This document shows positions 1-11,612 of a DNA stretch of 64,000 bases, piece after piece. Source of the DNA: Magnolia sinica. Taxonomy: Eukaryota; Streptophyta; Magnoliopsida; Magnoliales; Magnoliaceae. A program made the position numbers and the translations under genes. The notes beneath the pieces were generated by a model. The model saw only the letters and a program-made list of their open reading frames with translations. It did not search any database and was not told the origin of the DNA. Position 1 is the first letter of the stretch. The number at the start of each line of letters is the position of its first letter. The stretch covers positions 82,922,862-82,986,861 of the forward strand of contig NC_080584.1 in the NCBI RefSeq assembly GCF_029962835.1. The letters run 5' to 3'.

Positions 1-1330
1 TTTAACTGACGTCACCAAGTTCTGTGGGCCCCACTACGATGTATTTGTTATATCCACACCGTCCATACATTTTGAGATATCATTTTAAGTTATGAGCCAG
101 AGAATGAGGCAGATATAAATCTGTAGTGGACCCCACCATACAAAAAACAACGGGGAGAGTGATTCCCACCATTGAACCTATCTTAAGTCCCATCGTAATG
201 ATTTTTTGAAATCCAACCTGTTTAAAAGTTTAAAAAAAATACATGAAATAAGGGAAAACACAAATATCATCTTGATATAAAACTTTTGTGGCCTTTAGAA
301 GTTTTTAATGGTGGGCATCACCGTCCCACTGTTTTCTGTGCTGGGGTCCACTGGAGCTTTGGATTTAACTCATTCTTTGGATATTGCCCTAAAATGATCT
401 CTCCAAGTGGGTGGAAGGTGTGGATATAAAACATACATCATGGTGGAATGAGAGGTATATAAATATCAGGTGGACCACACCACATGAAAACAATAGTGAT
501 TGGTTATCCATCATTAAAATCCTCGTACAGCCCACTGTACTGTTTATTTGACATCCAATCTGTTTATTAGGTTATATAGGCCTAGATGAAGGGGAAAAAC
601 AAAAATCATCTAGATCCAAAACTTTTATGGCCCCCAAAATGTTTTAAATGGTTGACACTCATTCAACATTGTTTCCTGTAATGTGGTCCATTTCATATTG
701 GGATATGCCTCATTTTTGGTCTCAAACCGTAAGATGATCTTTAAAAATAGATGGATGGCATAGATTAAACACATACATAATGGTGGGGCCCACAGAGCAC
801 CAACCACCAGCCATTGGATGGTGTCAGGGGGAGTAGCCAATTTGTTCCCCTTATTTATGGTGTGGTCCATTTAATCTTTGGATATGATTTATTTTTTGGA
901 TTCTCTAAAATGATCTCAAAAAATGGATGAACAGTGTGGGTTGATCCCGAATTTTTGGTAAATCCAAAACTCAAGTGGACCATGCCACACGAAACAGTGT
1001 GGAATAATGATTTCCATCGTTGATACCTTCCTTGGGCCCATAGTAATGTTTATTTGACATCCAACATGTTCATAATATCAAAAAGATATGAATGAAGAGA
1101 AAACACAAACATCAGCTTGATCCAAAACTTCTATGGCCTCCAAGAATTTTTCAATGGTAGATGTTCAATCACACTATATTTCCTGTGGTGTGGTCCACTT
1201 GAGCTTTGGATATGCTTTCTTTTTCTTCTTTATACCTCAAATTATCTATTAACATAGATTAATTGAGTGGATAAAATAAATAAATAATGGTGGACACCAC
1301 AGAGTTTACTCTGGTAAGGGTAATGATTAG
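1..1330. repeat. Cluster of three to four degenerate MITE copies
   Basis: Successive copies of the window's main MITE family lie end to end. Each shows the same order of blocks: a terminal 'gggccc...atgtat..ccaccgtcca' motif, an internal 'gtgtggtccac' block, a 'gatccaaaactt.tatgg' block, and the terminal block in inverted form. Approximate copies are 28-447, 455-850 and 850-1310. No coding frame is supported; short ORFs such as the one at 625-870 are chance readings of the repeat. Confidence 0.75.
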
Positions 1331-2640
1331 TAACTCACCTAAATGTAGTGGAGAGAGACGTTTCCTTAAAACATTCATAATCATATATTAGGCCTGCCTA
1401 AATGTGATTCAAATATCCAACCCATTCATTATGTGTGTCCCACTTGGATGAGGGGTCAGACCAAGTTTCAGCCGCATCCAAAACTCATGTGGGCCCCACC
1501 AAGTGCTTTTATATTTTTTAGGATGTCTTCACATGTGGGCCCCACTAGGTTTCAACTGCATCCAAAACTCATGTGGACCCAAAAATTAGGCACATGGTTT
1601 TAGATGGCATGGCCCTACCAAAACCTCTAAAATCATATTGTATGGCCCACTTGAGTTTTGGAATGGCCTAATTTTTGGGTACCACTCCATCCTAGTAGGA
1701 TTCATATTATAAATGGATTGGATGGCATGTAAAAAAGCATGGGGCCCCACACATAATATGGAAGGTTTTAATGGTGAAGGACCTAATGCCAATCATTCGC
1801 TGTGGCACGACCTACCTGTTCCATGGATCCACCTAAATTTCGGCATACACGGTGGACTTTAAGGGTGGTGCCCGATGGACGAAGAGGATGTGGGCCCTAC
1901 ATGATGGTCGGCCCAGATGTAGTTGTAGAATAAGATTATTAAAATAAAAAATATAAAATAGAATAAACATATTCTACAAGCGTGGTAGAGGAACCGTCCA
2001 TCACTTATTCAGGGTGTAGTAGCATGGTTGATACTTGGGGTGGGCATACCGTGATCTGGACCATCCTCAACGTGAGCTAATTGCGAGGTTTACTATTGTG
2101 CATCGAATGTAGACAATTGACTCTTTTTTTTTTCCCACCTAGCTACTACCCACTGGTTGGATGGCTAAGATCATCTAATCAGTGCAATATTTTAGGCCTT
2201 TAATGTTTTGGGGTTGTCAGATCATTGGGAAATATTAACCTAAAGGGGACACATCAAATACACAATGTTGATGTTCGACACACATCATGATGGGGCCCAC
2301 AAAACTTACTAACATCAATTCTTAGGTTCTCACGAGGTCAGTAAGTTGGGTCACAATTTTGACCAAAATATTTGGCCCTTTTTACAAGTCTAGTCCATTC
2401 ACTCTATTTTACTGATCAATACCCTCAATTTGACTAGTTATTCACCTCAATCAGGCTGCGTATGAGAAAGATATTGGGCATACAAGATTGATCAACGATT
2501 TCAGTGAAATTTGATTTAAACATCTGAAGTTATTTATTCTTCAATCTGAACTGATTAGATTGTCCAAAAACGATTAAAGGTTCAATTAGTGAATGTGCCT
2601 AATAATTTATTAATTTTTTCACAGATAAATTTCAATTTCC
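1331..2640. other. Degenerate repeat, then unassigned non-coding DNA
   Basis: 1370-1800 contains weak direct repeats of 'gtgggccccac' and 'ccaaaactcatgtgg', probably eroded MITE material. 1800-2640 is ordinary non-coding sequence in which I see no gene, RNA or clear element. Confidence 0.4.
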
Positions 2641-2979
2641 ATTTAAAAATAACATTTTTTTTTCAAAATGTATATTTTTTTACTCTTTACTCAAAATATC
2701 ATTTTTATTACAAAATATTTCAAAAAAAATAAAAATAAAATACAAATTATAAATTTTTATTTTCAAAATCTCAAAAATTCTCATATTTTATTTTATTTTT
2801 TCCAAAATTTCAAAATGTTGATTTTTTTTCCTTCAAAAGCATCATTTTGTTCTCAAAATTTTTCTCAAACACTGTTAAAATTTTTAAACTTCTCAATAAG
2901 ATTTTCATGTGATATTACAAATCATTTAAATATTACTTTTTAATTATATAAAAAAAATTCCACCCATATGATATAAAAA

Positions 2980-3017
<38 letters not shown>
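2641..3017. repeat. AT-rich block ending in a (CA)n microsatellite
   Basis: 2641-2940 is strongly T/A-rich; its 91-codon open frame is low complexity (Phe, Asn, Lys, Ile) and not credible as a gene. 2980-3017 is an uninterrupted run of CA dinucleotides directly before the CACTA-like array. Confidence 0.7.
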
Positions 3018-3020
<3 letters not shown>

Positions 3021-3026
3021 TGCACA

Positions 3027-4320
3027 CACTACCTTTACCGACGGTTTTTGTTCATCGGTAAAAAACACACATACTACCTTTACCGACGGTTTTTGTTTGT
3101 CGGTAAAAAACATTAGCGATGGTTTCATCCATTGGGAAAAACTTTACCAACGGACTATTTTGTTCGTCAGTAGAAGTGTTTTTAGAGACGAAAAATATTT
3201 CATCGGTAAAAGTGTCCAGTTTTTGGTTTTTTGGTAGTGGAGGGAAAGTCTGGTCGGGGTGATTTTTTGGTTGTGGAGGGAAATTCCGGTCGGGGCGGGC
3301 AACTTTCGTCAGTAAAAGTGTCTAGTTTTTGGTTTTTGGTCATGGAGGGAATTTTTGGTCAAGGCGGGAACCTTTTCCCGACGATTTACATCTGTCGGTA
3401 AAAACACCTTTACCAACGAAATTCATTTTCGTTGGTAATAACATTCTATCAGATTTCTACTGATGATTTACATCCATCGACAAAAACACCTTTACCGACG
3501 AAATTCATTTTCGTCAATAATAACATTGTATCAGATTTTTTCCGACGATTTACGTACGTTGGGAAAAACACCTTTACTGACAAAATTCATTTTCATTGGT
3601 AATAACATTGTATCATATTTTTGCCGATGATTTACATCCATCGAGAAAAATAGCTTCACCGATGAAATTCATTTTCGACAGTAATAAAATTGTATCAAAA
3701 TTTTGCCGACGATTTATGTCCGTCGGGAAAACACCTTTACCGACGAAATTCATTTTCGTCGGTAATAACATTGTATTAGATTTTTGCTGACAATTTATGC
3801 CCGTCGGGAAAAAACTTTTACCAACGAAAGTAGTTTTCGTCGGTAATAAAAATTTTCAAAATTTCCTTTTTATCAAAAAATTCAAAACACCCATTACCGA
3901 TGAACAATTTTGTCGGGAAAAACACTTTTACCTACGATAATTAATTTCGTTGGTAGAAACATTGTAGCAGATTTTTGCCGACAGTTTATGTCTGTCGGGA
4001 AAAACTTTTTTACCGATGACAGTAGTTTTCGTCGGTAATAAAAATTTTCAAAAATTATTTTTTATCAAAAAATTCAAAACACCTAATAGCCCAAAAAAAA
4101 TTCATCGGGAAAAAAACTTTTACTTATGAAAAATAATTTCGTCGGTAATTTCGTCGGGGAAAGTCCTTTTTACTGACGAAATGAAAATTTTCATTGGGCA
4201 AAAAACTTTTACCTATGAAAATAATTTTGTCGGTAATTTCGTTGGGGAAAGTCCTTTTTTCCAATGAAAAAAATTTCATCGGTAATAATTTCGACGGTAA
4301 AAGGCCGATTTTTTGTAGTG
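3027..4320. mobile_element. CACTA-like non-autonomous element or remnant with palindromic tandem array
   Basis: The right end reads 'ccgattttttgtagtg' at 4305-4320, the reverse complement of a CACTACAAAAA-type terminus typical of En/Spm (CACTA) transposons. A second such terminus, 'ttttttggtagtg', occurs near 3226-3238, and a weaker 'cactacctttaccgacgg' starts at 3027. The interior is dense in the short inverted pair taccgacgaaa / ttttcgtcggta. From about 3418 to 3830 these form a tandem array with period near 82 bp (anchor 'attcatttt' at 3421, 3502, 3584, 3667 and 3748), decaying to the right. Subterminal arrays of short motifs are a known CACTA feature. No transposase is present, and no clean 3-bp target duplication is visible at 3027/4320, so the left boundary is uncertain; two overlapping or rearranged copies are possible. 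Confidence 0.6.
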
Positions 4321-4970
4321 TCTCGAATCCACGAGAAAGAAAACAAACAAAGTAGAAATATATTATATAAAATTTATAATTGATCGATGAATGAAATAAA
4401 TGAGTTTACACCCTTCAAATAAGGATACTAAGCCATGGGAGAAGTTTTGGAATCAAACCACAACTAAACTCCCATAATTCGCAACTTATTATAAATAGTA
4501 AACTTAATATTTATAGATGGTCGTGATTTTCACTAGTGTGAAAGGTTTTCAGCTAAAAATAGAAAGTGTCCTACTTGGCTGAACCATGATGTTTTTTTTT
4601 TAAAAAAAAATTATTCTAAGCACTTTTTATGTTGGGCGCAGCTCCTAAAACCTAACGAATGAAGAGTTACACTGAAACTAAAACTTACTATAAATAGTAA
4701 AAATGAAAATAAAACGGGAAATTCAACTATCGATATGATGGTATTTTGCAAATTCGGCGTGGGCAACTTGGCGTAGCAGGGTTGGGTGGTTAAAGTAGTT
4801 CGTCCTACACTAAAATGATATATGGTACATCAAATAACTCATTCCGGATTGCGAGATACGCCCGATTTAAGGTCTAATGGTTCTTATCACTTCTGTCGTC
4901 GTCCAGGCCTTTTCTTATCCAACTTGGCCATGAAACTGTCTGCGACCCGCTCTACATCATAATCCTATCC
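4321..4970 (-). mobile_element. LTR remnant of the 37.6-55.7 kb Ty3/gypsy family
   Basis: From 'tctcgaatccacgag' onward this segment matches most of the LTRs at 37630-38349 and 55028-55749 block by block: 'cacccttcaaataaggatactaagc', 'ataaatagtaaactta', and the distal 'cttggccatgaaactgtc...gacccgctctacatca'. The first roughly 100 bp of the LTR are missing, apparently replaced by the CACTA-like element ending at 4320. It is a third, older copy of that LTR with small indels. Strand follows the orientation of the complete copy. Confidence 0.7.
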
Positions 4971-5620
4971 ATGTAATTGGTCATCAAAATGAATAGTTTA
5001 AATGAAAACCACTGACTAATCCAAAATTCAACGAAGGGCTGTTATCTAAGTTATATAATGGTGCATTAATGAACTGCATGGTAGCCGGCAATGCAATGCT
5101 ATCATTTCCCCCAACATGGCATTCGTCTAGGACATCCGTAGCATTAAAACGATAAGCCCCATAATCAGAGATCGTTGATTTCAAAAATCAGACTAATGCA
5201 CTCACTAGATGGGACCCACATGCACATTGTGGCCCACCTGATGATTGGATCACCTTGATTTTGGGGCCAGGTGATCTTTATGATGGGGCCTAAAGTTTAT
5301 AGGGTACGGATCTAGCGTACAAAAGGCATGTCGGCTGGAAAGACAGAGCTGCATCTAGAGGTAGGTATAGAGTCGAGTCAGACCGGATTGGGTACAACTT
5401 AATTCGGTCCAAAATTTTCAATGCACGGACCGAACTTGATCCGATCCAGGATCGAGTCCGTGTCCTCTGATTCGATTCGATCTGTTTCACTGTTGGCCTG
5501 ACCCGAATCGAGTCCAACTTGGTCAGAAAAACCGATTCGGATCGGGTTGGGTACAGTTCGGATCGATCTTCTGAAAAATTTTAAAATATAAAAATATATA
5601 ATTTTTACCATTAAAAAATT
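4971..5620. other. Non-coding; diverged GATCCGA-rich repeat at 5360-5580
   Basis: 4971-5350 shows no gene. 5360-5580 is rich in imperfect 'gatccga/tcggatc' and 'cgggttgggt' words, resembling similar blocks at 6755-6955, 20690-20895 and 28975-29180. These probably represent one family of short dispersed repeats; ORFs here are repeats of Arg/Ser/Ile codons and not genes. Confidence 0.45.
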
Positions 5621-6238
5621 CGTAGGGCCCACCATAACGTTTATTTTCCATCCAATCTGTTATTAAGGTCACAACTACATGGATGCAGAGGAAAAACAAT
5701 TTTCATATTGATTTGAAACTTCTGTGACCCTAAAAGAGTTTCAATGGTAGACGTTCAACCCCCACTACTTTTTACAATATGGTCCACTTGTTCTTTATAT
5801 CGGTCTTATTTTTCGGCTCAAGCCTTGAGATGAGCCCACCAAATGGATGGATGTTTTTGATATAACACATACCTTACGATGGGACCCACAGAACTTGCTG
5901 ATGTCAATACATCAATACCTAGTGCGTGGTACACCTGCCAATCCACCTCTTCATCTTCTGTGTCAGGAAATGGGATTGCTGCAGTACGCTCCTATCATAT
6001 TGAGTAAACTCAGTTAGGCCCACCTTGATTGTATGTAGTCTATCCACTCCGTCCATTCGTTTTTCCATCTAATTTAAGGGGTTGAGCCCAAACTTGAAGC
6101 ATATAGAAAGATCAAGTGGATCATACCACGGGTAACAGTGGGGATAATGATTTCCACCGTTGAAACCTTGATAGGCCCCACAGTGATGTTTATTTGTCAT
6201 CCAAACTGTTCATTAGATCATACATACATGGATGAAGG

Positions 6239-6301
<63 letters not shown>

Positions 6302-6970
6302 CTTGATCCAAAACTTCTATGGCCCCAAGAATTTTTCAACAGTAGACGTTTAATTCAACTGTTTCCTGTGGTGTGGTCCATTTAAACATTGGATATTGCT
6401 CATTTTTTGGATCAACTCTAAATTTATCTATTAAAATAGATTGACGGAGCAGATAAAATAAATATATTATGGTGGGCCTCAAAGAGTTTACCTAATACGG
6501 TAACCATAGTTAGTTACTCACTACCCAGTCCACTTCTCCTTGCGTTAGATGGTCAGAGCTCAGTGCTTAATGCGCACCTAGAGCCATGTGTTGAGAGGAT
6601 GGGTTGGCTACTCCCCTACCACCAACCAATGGCTCGTAGTTAGTGTTCTGTGTACCCCATCATGATGTATTTATTTCATCTATGTCGTCCATCTATTTTT
6701 TTAAATCATTTTATGGTATTAAACCAAAAATGAGGTATATATACTTATTAATAGATCCCATCCGGATCCGATCGGATTAGATTTAATCGGATCGGATCGG
6801 TCCAAATTGACATTGATCCGAACTCGATCTAATGAACGGTCAGATCTAACTGGGCCAGCTCGATCCGGCTCGATCCTGATCTTCGGTTCGGATCGGATCG
6901 GTTTGGATCTATCGGATCGGGTCAAATCCGTTGGAACGGTCCCGATTCTACCCAACTCTAGCTGCATGAC
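5621..6970. repeat. Two MITE copies with (AT)n and a GATCGG-rich block
   Basis: 5621-5945 and 6010-6480 carry the family blocks ('atccaatctgtt', 'gatccaaaacttctatggcc', 'gtgtggtcca'). 6241-6299 is a pure (AT)n run inside the second copy. 6580-6700 has another MITE end ('ggttggctactcccc'). 6755-6955 is a diverged tandem of 'gatcggatcgg' words. Confidence 0.65.
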
Positions 6971-6999
6971 AATTTAGCATTCTAGATGTCCTTCTTTCT

Positions 7000-8811
7000 T
7001 AGCCAAGACACATACATTTATGGATGGCAGGGATCTTCCTGTTCCATGTCTGTGTAGTATGGCTAGATGTACAGAAGAAAATTTTTATATGGTCATGAGA
7101 CTTCATATCAAATAGATTCATTTAAGCACATCTTCCTATTCCATGCTTTTCCAAAGTTATCATGGTAGATATCCGGCCGGTCTATTCATTTTTTGCTTTT
7201 AATAGCAGACTTCTACCTTATTATGATATCCTGATTTTTTTTTTTATAGCTCTCTAAGGGACTACTGGATCTCTACTCACACTACTTATACCCGCAAGCA
7301 TCCTTCTCAATGTGACATCCTTGTAAGGCAGGTGATTCATCAGAACATTATCCAAAAAATTGAAAAACGGTCTACATTAGCCCACCTGATTAGAAAATTG
7401 AGAAGATGTCCTTCTTTGTTGGCTGAGGCACAAAGTAGATTCACTTTATTAACGGCCGGGATTTTCTTGTTCCACATCTGTGTGGTATGGCTAGGAGTAT
7501 GGAGGCATGTTTAAATGTTTATGAGACTGCACATTGAGTTATTTCTGCACATCTTTCTGTTCAACGCTTTCTAAAGTCATTATGATAGATAATTGGTCTA
7601 CTTATTTATGCTTTTGATACTAGACTACTACTTTAATTACTTTGTTTTGAAGTCTTCTTTTAGCCACTATTGGATCTCTACTGACTCTGGTTACTCGCAG
7701 GCATGCTTTCCACTAGGCAGCTAAGGCAGGTGGTTCATCAGAACGGCATCTAAGAAAATGAAAAACGGCTCACATTCAGCATACATGTGTGGCCCATCTG
7801 ATTAGAAATTGAGAAGCTGTCCTACTTTCTTGGTTGAGGCACAAACAAAGTAGGTTCACCTTATGGACGGCAGGGATCTTCCTGTTCCACATCTATGTGG
7901 TATGGCTAGGAGTAGCAGGTTTATATGTTCATGAGACTGCACACTGAGTGTAGTTATTTCCCCGCATCAGGCTTTTCTAAAGTCATTGGAATAGATAAAC
8001 GACCTACTTATTTATGCTTTTAATAGTGGACTTCTACTTTATTCCAATGATACTATTTTTATGTAGCTATTTAAAGCTATTCCTAGATCTCTACTCAAGG
8101 AATTTACCCAGCAAGCATGGGTTCCACTATGACATCCAATAAGGCAGCAGGCAGTCCATGTGTGACCCATCCGATTAGAAGTTGAGAAGATGTCCTTTTG
8201 GTTAAGGCACAAACAAAATAGCTTTACTTTATGGATGGCCAGGATCTACCTGTTCCACATCTGTGTGGTATGGCTAGGAGTACCAAGGTAGGTTTATGTT
8301 CATTATACTGCACATCAAGTGGAGTTATTCCTCCACATCTTTCTGTTCTATGCTTTTCTAAAGTCATCAAGTGGAGTTATTCCTCCATAATAGATCTACT
8401 TATTTATACTTTTAATAGCGGCTTTTGCTTTACTTTATTACCATGTCTTCCTTTTAACTTCTACTTTAAAAAAATAATAATAATAAATAAAAAATAATAA
8501 TAAAATAAAATTTAAGCCTTTTAAAGGCACAGCTCTTGGATCGCTACTCGCACTACTTACAAGCATGCTTGCTACGGTGGCATTCGTGTGAGTTTAGCGG
8601 TTCATCAAAATGGCATTTAAGAAAATGAAAAAGAGCTTACATTCAGCATACATGTGTGGCCCATCTAATTAGGAATTGAGAAGTTGTTCTATTTTGTTAG
8701 TTGTAGAACAAACAAAATAGGTTCACTTTATGGATGGTAAGGATCTTCCTGTTCTATATTAGTGTGGTACAACTAGGAGAATGTAGGCAGGTTTATATGC
8801 TCATGAGACTA
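7000..8811. repeat. Tandem repeat of about 360-500 bp, five diverged copies
   Basis: The anchor 'tggacggcagggatcttcctgttcca' followed by 'tctgtgtggtatggctagg' and 'catgagactgcacattgag' recurs at about 7021, 7452, 7874, 8232 and 8733, giving spacings near 431, 422, 358 and 500 bp. Each unit also has 'ctttctaaagtcat', 'tatttatgcttttaatag' and 'ggcacaaacaaagta'. Units carry small indels. The same family appears at 36820-37624 and 55755-56035. There is no consistent open frame. The chromovirus at 8817 inserted in the fifth copy. Confidence 0.75.
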
Positions 8812-8816
8812 CACAT
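8812..8816. repeat. Left target-site duplication CACAT
   Basis: CACAT immediately precedes the TG of the left LTR and recurs immediately after the right LTR at 13039-13043. A 5-bp duplication is standard for LTR retrotransposon integrases. Confidence 0.85.
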
Positions 8817-10035
8817 TGATGCAGGACATGGAAAATTAAATATGATATGCAAGATTTCAGGCTTAGATCACACCAATTCAGAAACAATCACGCAAATTCC
8901 ACATCTCACATGAAAATCCAAACATTCAATTAAAGGGGAATCTATGCGGGTCCAAGCCGACACAGGCTATGACTGGACCAATTAAAATTATAAACCAAAC
9001 AATGTCAAAGGGAAATAAAATCAACTACTCATGCATAAAAATCAGTCCCTAATCCAAGGGATTCCCTAATTTCAATTCAAGGAACCCTAAGGTGATAAAA
9101 ATGGGCAAATCAATTAGGGATCATGTAATATAGGGTTAGGATTCATGAAAAAATGACTATGAGAGGATAAAAGAGGATAAAAACCTGAGCCAAAAGATGA
9201 TCCCGCGTGTGGACAACAACAATGGCTCAAACGGACGTGCGTGTGATCCCGGCCGCACGTGTGTGGGGCCCACTATTCAAAAAAGGCCATCTTGGCCCTG
9301 GTCAGCCAGGGATGGACTCCAAAACCTCCAAATTTTAGCTCGATCCGATGTACGGTTTGTGCGTGGTGCTCCGCCGAAGTTTCAGCTCGCCTGCGGGCCG
9401 AAATCTGGAAACCTGCTTCAATGAAGAAATCTGATGCAACAAAAGGACAAATTCAAAGTACGGATGGTGGGGGAAGATGAAAAAAAAAGATGATGGAAGA
9501 TGGGGGTAAATTGGGATCGATGTGGCTTCGCACCACGGTAGTTAGCCCTTCGAAAAGGGAGGGCTTCGCACCCACTTTTGAATTCTTCCACAACTCACGA
9601 AGAGAGTAGAAAAATAAAGCAGGAATTTTTTATTAACTTCAATGAATAAAAAGAGCTACAAAGGGTGCCTATTTATAGGGAGAACCCTATACCCAAAAAC
9701 TCGCACTATGTGCGACACATATTACTTGGCGATAAAGTAAACTAAAATAAAAACCAAACAAGGAAATCTAAAGCGTTCACGATGTTCTAAATAATAACAA
9801 TAAGCAAAACTTAAAATATAAAACCAATCTGACGAGTGGGCCACGATCATGAGATCCCATGGTGGGCTTTTCTTGACAATCGGGCCACTTTTCTGAACCA
9901 AAACTTGACTTCTAGCTAGGAGGCCCTTCCTGGACGTCGTCATCGAGACAGATCGATGGTGGGGTCCTCCATCTACGTACGTACATGCATAGGGGTGACG
10001 GCGTGAGTGCGCGTGTGCGCGTGATGTCCCCATCA
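8817..10035 (-). repeat. 3' LTR of the chromovirus
   Basis: Begins TGATGCAGG and ends CCCATCA on the plus strand, giving TG...CA ends in both directions. A 'ctatttatagggag' block near 9668 is seen in both LTRs. The 104-codon minus-strand frame (9722-10036) is present in both LTRs only because they are near-identical; I do not call it a gene. The element's long ORF runs about 124 nt into this LTR. Confidence 0.88.
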
Positions 10036-11612
10036 ATTCTCCCCGGCTGCAAAGATTTCGCCACTGGAGAAATAAAATTCCTGAACTGCTTCAGGATGTC
10101 AGGATCAAGTCTCTGAAGCTCCTCCTCAGTGAGCCACGTACTGCCTGAAGCTGGGCGTAACTTCCATTTAACCACGTACTTCTGAAACCCGCCGTCCGAC
10201 GTTGAAACTATCTGATGGTCCTGGATATCCTCTATTTCCTTTTTGGGTGTGTGAAGGTTAGGTATGGGAGATAGAGGCTGGGAAAATGAGTCGGGAATGA
10301 TAGGTATGGGAGGTAGAGGCTGGGAAGATGGGTCAGGATGGGTAAGTATGGGAGGTAGAGGCTGGGAACATGGGTTGGGATGGGTAGGTATAGGACGTAG
10401 AGGCTGGAAAAATGGGTTGGGAAGGATAGATATGGGAGGTAAAGGCTGAAAAAATGGGTTGGGACGGGTAGGTATGGGACGTAGAGGCTGGAAAAATGGG
10501 TCGAGAATGGTAAGTATGGGAGGTAGAGGCTGGGAAGAAAGGTTAGGAAAAATAGATATGGGAGGTAGAAGTTGAAAAAATGGGTTGGGAAGGGGCCATG
10601 GTTCAAGGGATAAATATGAGGAATCAGGATGGGTGGGCAAAGGGTTGGACAAAGTATCAGTGGTCCTCTGAAAAGTAACTAAATCCTCCACATCGGATGT
10701 GAAACTAATTCCCATGAAAGGTGAAAGATCTATCTCATACACATTGAGACCGTTTCGTTTTATAATTTTGACGGGTCCAGTGCTACACGCGTGTAACTTA
10801 CGAACGGCCCTCGAAGGATACCGCTCGGGCCTGATGCAGACCATCACAGAGTCCCCAATATTGAATCCTTTGAAACATTTATACTGGTCTGTATAAAATG
10901 TGCAATGTTCATTATTAGTCATGATCTTTTGCCTGATTTCTTGATGCCATGAATGAATGTGATGCGCAAAAGACTCTGCAGACTCTGACGGCCTATGGGA
11001 CAGTGACATAGGGACAAGATTAATAAGTTTCCTAGGTTTATAATCAGTAACGACTTCACAAGGACTTAGACCTGTGGACCTATTGACAAACTTATTCAAC
11101 GTGAACTCGGTTGTAGGTATTACGATGTCCCATATTCTGGTGTGCTCTATATCCTTCCTAGGGGACTCATCCAGTAGATCATCAGGAAAGATATCACGTA
11201 ACTCATCCATTACCGGAATGGCCTCAGTGGGTAACTCTACACTAGCCGCTGGTACACTCTCTCCAGCCACAAGGTCACACATGTTGTACTCCTCAAAATA
11301 GTGGTCTTTATATCTCTCATGGGTTGGGTGTCTGGGTGCACACCCATAATTGATTCCTTGACCAACTCCATTCATTGGTGTATCCTCCAGGCCACCTGCT
11401 TGAGATTGGACATCTACCCCAATGGTGGGGTTTGTCCTAGCGATGGTCTTTAGTCGGGTAATGCGTACATCAAGCTGTTCACAGCATTGGTCCATTTCCA
11501 AGCGCTTAATCATAGACTCCAACGTCTGAGATATCTTATTTAGTGACTCTTGCAATTGTTCCATGTTTAGTGTAGGGTGCAAACCGAAGCTGCGACCCGT
11601 ACGTGTGGGCAT
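9912..11612 (-). CDS. Chimeric Gag-start / integrase C-terminus / chromodomain ORF of a deleted chromovirus
   Basis: This 566-residue ORF is the only frame in the element. It starts at an ATG about 190 nt past the primer site. Residues 16-58 form a predicted coiled coil like a Gag N-terminus. Residues about 136-150 (DELRDIFPDDLLDES) resemble the linker before reverse transcriptase. From residue 168 (EFTLNKFVNRSTGLSP) to about 315 it matches the end of a Ty3 integrase, including the GPY/F-type module near 250-300. Residues about 340-455 are Pro-rich 14-residue repeats. Residues about 459-512 are a chromodomain (VVKWK...STWLTEEEL). The last 41 residues are encoded within the 3' LTR. Catalytic residues of protease, reverse transcriptase, RNase H and integrase are all absent. 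Chromodomains guide integration by binding histone marks, so the product could at most bind chromatin or a helper complex. Whether it is translated is unknown; it could simply be a deletion product that happens to stay in frame. Confidence 0.75.
   Translation of the reverse strand: MPTRTGRSFGLHPTLNMEQLQESLNKISQTLESMIKRLEMDQCCEQLDVRITRLKTIARTNPTIGVDVQSQAGGLEDTPMNGVGQGINYGCAPRHPTHERYKDHYFEEYNMCDLVAGESVPAASVELPTEAIPVMDELRDIFPDDLLDESPRKDIEHTRIWDIVIPTTEFTLNKFVNRSTGLSPCEVVTDYKPRKLINLVPMSLSHRPSESAESFAHHIHSWHQEIRQKIMTNNEHCTFYTDQYKCFKGFNIGDSVMVCIRPERYPSRAVRKLHACSTGPVKIIKRNGLNVYEIDLSPFMGISFTSDVEDLVTFQRTTDTLSNPLPTHPDSSYLSLEPWPLPNPFFQLLPPISIFPNLSSQPLPPILTILDPFFQPLRPIPTRPNPFFQPLPPISILPNPFFQPLRPIPTHPNPCSQPLPPILTHPDPSSQPLPPIPIIPDSFSQPLSPIPNLHTPKKEIEDIQDHQIVSTSDGGFQKYVVKWKLRPASGSTWLTEEELQRLDPDILKQFRNFISPVAKSLQPGRIDGDITRTRALTPSPLCMYVRRWRTPPSICLDDDVQEGPPS
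10261..10596 (-). repeat. 42-bp (14-residue) coding tandem repeat, eight units
   Basis: Units begin at 10261, 10303, 10345, 10387, 10429, 10471, 10513 and 10555, recognised by 'g(g/a)tat(g/a)gga(g/c)gtagaggctg'. On the minus strand each encodes a variant of NPFFQPLPPIP plus three variable residues. The period is a multiple of three, so copy number can change without a frameshift. It forms the linker between integrase C-terminus and chromodomain. Confidence 0.9.

Noticed and set aside
2668..2943. 91-codon Phe/Asn/Lys-rich ORF
   Set aside because: Low-complexity AT-rich DNA.
5290..5635. Arg/Ser-rich minus-strand ORFs
   Set aside because: Encoded by degenerate GATCCGA words of a dispersed repeat.
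6241..6299. (AT)n run as a regulatory element
   Set aside because: Simple microsatellite inside a MITE; similar runs at 25719 and 57333 show no gene association except chance proximity.
9722..10036. 104-codon minus-strand ORF present in both LTRs (also 12725-13039)
   Set aside because: Both copies are open only because the LTRs are nearly identical; composition is unremarkable and it lies in the LTR leader region.
10264..10449. Gly/Trp-rich plus-strand ORF
   Set aside because: Antisense shadow of the 42-bp coding repeat of the chromodomain ORF.
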